A stretch of 32,948 bases of DNA, taken from assembly GCA_965653225.1 (NCBI GenBank), contig CBFGZI010000031.1, forward strand, positions 1 through 32,948. The letters run 5' to 3'. The translations under genes and the position numbers were made by a program. A model generated the notes under the pieces. It worked only from the letters and a program-made list of their open reading frames with translations, did not search any database and was not told the DNA's origin. Position 1 is the stretch's first letter. Every line of letters begins with the position of its first letter. Of this stretch, positions 29,582 through 32,948 are shown one piece after another. This stretch comes from JALZDI01 sp965653225 (GTDB lineage: Bacteria; Actinomycetota; Actinomycetes; Propionibacteriales; Nocardioidaceae).

Positions 29582-31297
29582 ATGAGTACCGAAGCGCCCG
29601 TTCGGGAGGCCGAGGCTTCCCCGACGCCGCCGGGCAAGGACTTCAAGGGTGGCTGGGCGACCATCGACAAGAAGGTGTTCGGCTTCGCGGTCGGCATCAT
29701 CCTGCTCATCTGCGCGGTGGGCATGGCCTTCACCGGCACCGTGGCGTCGGTCTCGGCCACCGCCCTCACCTGGGTCGTCAACTCGTTCGGCTGGCTGTTC
29801 GTCCTCGCCGCCAGCGGCTTCGTGATCTTCTCGCTGGTGCTGGCCTTCGGCCGGTATGGCCGCATCCCGCTGTCGCAAGACGGCGAGAAGCCGGAGTTCT
29901 CCACGGTGTCGTGGGTCTCGATGATGTTCAGCGCCGGCATGGGCATCGGGCTGATGTTCTTCGGCGTCTACGAGCCCGTTTCCCACCTGACCGACCCGCC
30001 GCCGTTCACCGACGCGGCGCCCGGCAGCCAGGAGGCCGCGGGACAGGCCATGGCGTACACGTTCTTCCACTGGTGCCTGCACCCGTGGGCGATGTACTCC
30101 GTCGTGGGACTCGCGTTGGCCTACTCCACCTACCGGATGGGCCGCGGCAACCTGATGAGCTCGCCGTTCCAGGCCCTGTTCGGTCGCGACCGCATCGAGC
30201 GCCGGGGCTGGGGCAAGCCGATCGACGTGCTCGCCATCATCACGACGAAGTTCGGCTCGGCCACGTCGCTCGGGCTGGGCGCCCTGCAGATCGCAGCCGG
30301 CATCAGCCTGCTGCGCTCGGGCAAGTTCGACGAGACCCCCGGCCTGATGCTGCCGATGGTCACGATCATGGTCCTGACCGTCGGCATCGTCCTCTCCGCG
30401 GCCAGCGGGGTCTCGCGCGGCATCAAGTGGCTCAGCAACATCAACATGGTGGTGGCCGCGCTGCTCGTCGCGTTCGTCTTCATCGCCGGACCGACCATCT
30501 TCATGCTCGACCTGCTGCCGGACGCGATCGGCGAGTACCTGACCAACCTGGTGCCGATGAGCTTCCAGACCGCGGTCTTCGGCGGCGGTAGCTGGCTGGC
30601 CAGCTGGACCATCTTCTACTGGGCGTGGTGGATCTCCTGGACGCCCTTCGTCGGCACGTTCATCGCCCGCGTCTCGCGGGGACGGACCATCCGTGAGTTC
30701 GTGCTCGGCGTACTGCTTCTACCCACGGGCGTCAGCGCCATCTGGTTCGTCGTGTTCGGCGGCGCGGGTCTGAAGCTCCAGCTCGCCGGCGTGGACATCG
30801 CCGGAACCGGCGACGAGGCCGCGGGCTTCTTCGCGATGCTGCAGCACTACCCGTTCTTCATCGGCACCGCCCTGGTCGTGATGTTCCTGACCGGGATCTT
30901 CTTCGTCGCCGGCGCGGACGCCGGTGCCCTGGTGATGAGCGGTCTGATGTCCTACGGCCGCACCGAGCCCTGGAACCCGCTGGTGGCGTTCTGGGCGGCG
31001 ATGACCGGCGTCGTGGCGGCGATGCTGCTGCTGGTCGGCGGGCTGTCGGCGCTGCAGACCTTCACCATCCTCGCCGCGACTCCGTTCGTGCTCGTGGTGA
31101 TCGGGCTGTGTGTCGCGCTCTATGCCGACCTGCGGCGCGACCCGCTGCGACAGCGCACGCTCGGTCCCGTACGCGGGCACGTGCCGGTGGCGATCCCGCG
31201 CGCGCCGTTCGCCGGGACCAACGGCGGTGGCAACGGGTCGTCGTCCGGCAACGGCTCGGAGTCCACGCGCGAGCGTGAGGCGGCCGGCCGCAGCTGA
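29582..31297 (+). CDS. BCCT-family betaine/choline-type transporter
   Basis: Predicted 571-aa secondary transporter with 12 membrane segments, importing quaternary amines such as glycine betaine or choline, usually for osmoprotection. The family blocks are clear: FSAGMGIGLMFFGVYEPVSH, HWCLHPWAMYS and the tryptophan-rich FYWAWWISWTPFVGTFIARV. The C-terminal tail is low-complexity (GGGNGSSSGNGSES). BetP-like osmosensing tails are longer and charged, so osmotic gating is uncertain. Upstream lies a 103-bp divergent promoter region. Confidence 0.95.
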   Translation: MSTEAPVREAEASPTPPGKDFKGGWATIDKKVFGFAVGIILLICAVGMAFTGTVASVSATALTWVVNSFGWLFVLAASGFVIFSLVLAFGRYGRIPLSQDGEKPEFSTVSWVSMMFSAGMGIGLMFFGVYEPVSHLTDPPPFTDAAPGSQEAAGQAMAYTFFHWCLHPWAMYSVVGLALAYSTYRMGRGNLMSSPFQALFGRDRIERRGWGKPIDVLAIITTKFGSATSLGLGALQIAAGISLLRSGKFDETPGLMLPMVTIMVLTVGIVLSAASGVSRGIKWLSNINMVVAALLVAFVFIAGPTIFMLDLLPDAIGEYLTNLVPMSFQTAVFGGGSWLASWTIFYWAWWISWTPFVGTFIARVSRGRTIREFVLGVLLLPTGVSAIWFVVFGGAGLKLQLAGVDIAGTGDEAAGFFAMLQHYPFFIGTALVVMFLTGIFFVAGADAGALVMSGLMSYGRTEPWNPLVAFWAAMTGVVAAMLLLVGGLSALQTFTILAATPFVLVVIGLCVALYADLRRDPLRQRTLGPVRGHVPVAIPRAPFAGTNGGGNGSSSGNGSESTREREAAGRS

Positions 31298-31307
31298 CGT
31301 CGAGGCA

Positions 31308-32948
<1,641 letters not shown>

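Noticed and set aside
29479..29946. N-terminal extension of the adenosyltransferase frame
   Set aside because: It crosses the BCCT gene start; a TACACT box fits the ATG at 29478.

Overview
The window reads as chromosomal DNA of a high-GC actinobacterium. F420 biosynthesis (FbiC), a Fur-family regulator very like Streptomyces Nur, a nitrobindin, an HbhA-like lysine-rich protein beside a DUF2516 protein, frequent GTG starts and apparently leaderless genes all fit. The Nocardioidaceae or a nearby family is a reasonable guess, made from memory of gene content and not from any search. I saw no tRNA, rRNA, CRISPR array, insertion sequence or prophage gene.

Bases 1-11146 hold a surface-polysaccharide locus. 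It encodes a priming polyprenyl-phosphate sugar transferase, a GT2 glycosyltransferase, a MOP/Wzx-type flippase, an O-antigen ligase/polymerase-like membrane protein, a Tat-type lipoprotein with a GH26-like hydrolase domain, a secreted GGxF-repeat beta-propeller, an APH/choline-kinase-fold protein and two different sulfotransferases (one cut by the window start). Together they suggest a Wzx/Wzy-style pathway for a sulfated exopolysaccharide. Its promoters carry inverted repeats, and two or three of these resemble the BldD box. A NarL-type regulator with a degenerate receiver domain lies convergent to the priming transferase (11207-11881).

Bases 12136-20102 are mostly conserved housekeeping genes: a 32-aa membrane protein, nitrobindin, the Nur-like regulator, YgfZ, FbiC with two DUF202 membrane proteins in one operon, an archaeal-type glucose dehydrogenase-like MDR enzyme and a PlsC-type acyltransferase. 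A small Cys/His-rich ORF faces fbiC. A 400-bp gap follows, with a 57-bp near-perfect palindrome.

Bases 20503-24955 (minus strand) form a sulfate-activation operon: a cysC-type APS kinase with an extra N-terminal region, a TauE/SafE-type transporter, cysD and cysN. It makes PAPS, the donor the two sulfotransferases need, so the two regions may be linked functionally.

Bases 24994-32948 carry an asparaginase II-like protein, an XRE regulator with a candidate operator, the HbhA-like protein followed by six 10-bp repeats and a strong hairpin, DUF2516, an alpha/beta hydrolase, a macrodomain protein, a PduO-type cobalamin adenosyltransferase, a BCCT transporter and the 3' part of typA/bipA, cut by the window end. 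Nine genes have a TAnnnT-like box (CACAAT in the case of cysC) 6-8 nt before the start codon, the usual leaderless-mRNA layout in Actinobacteria.
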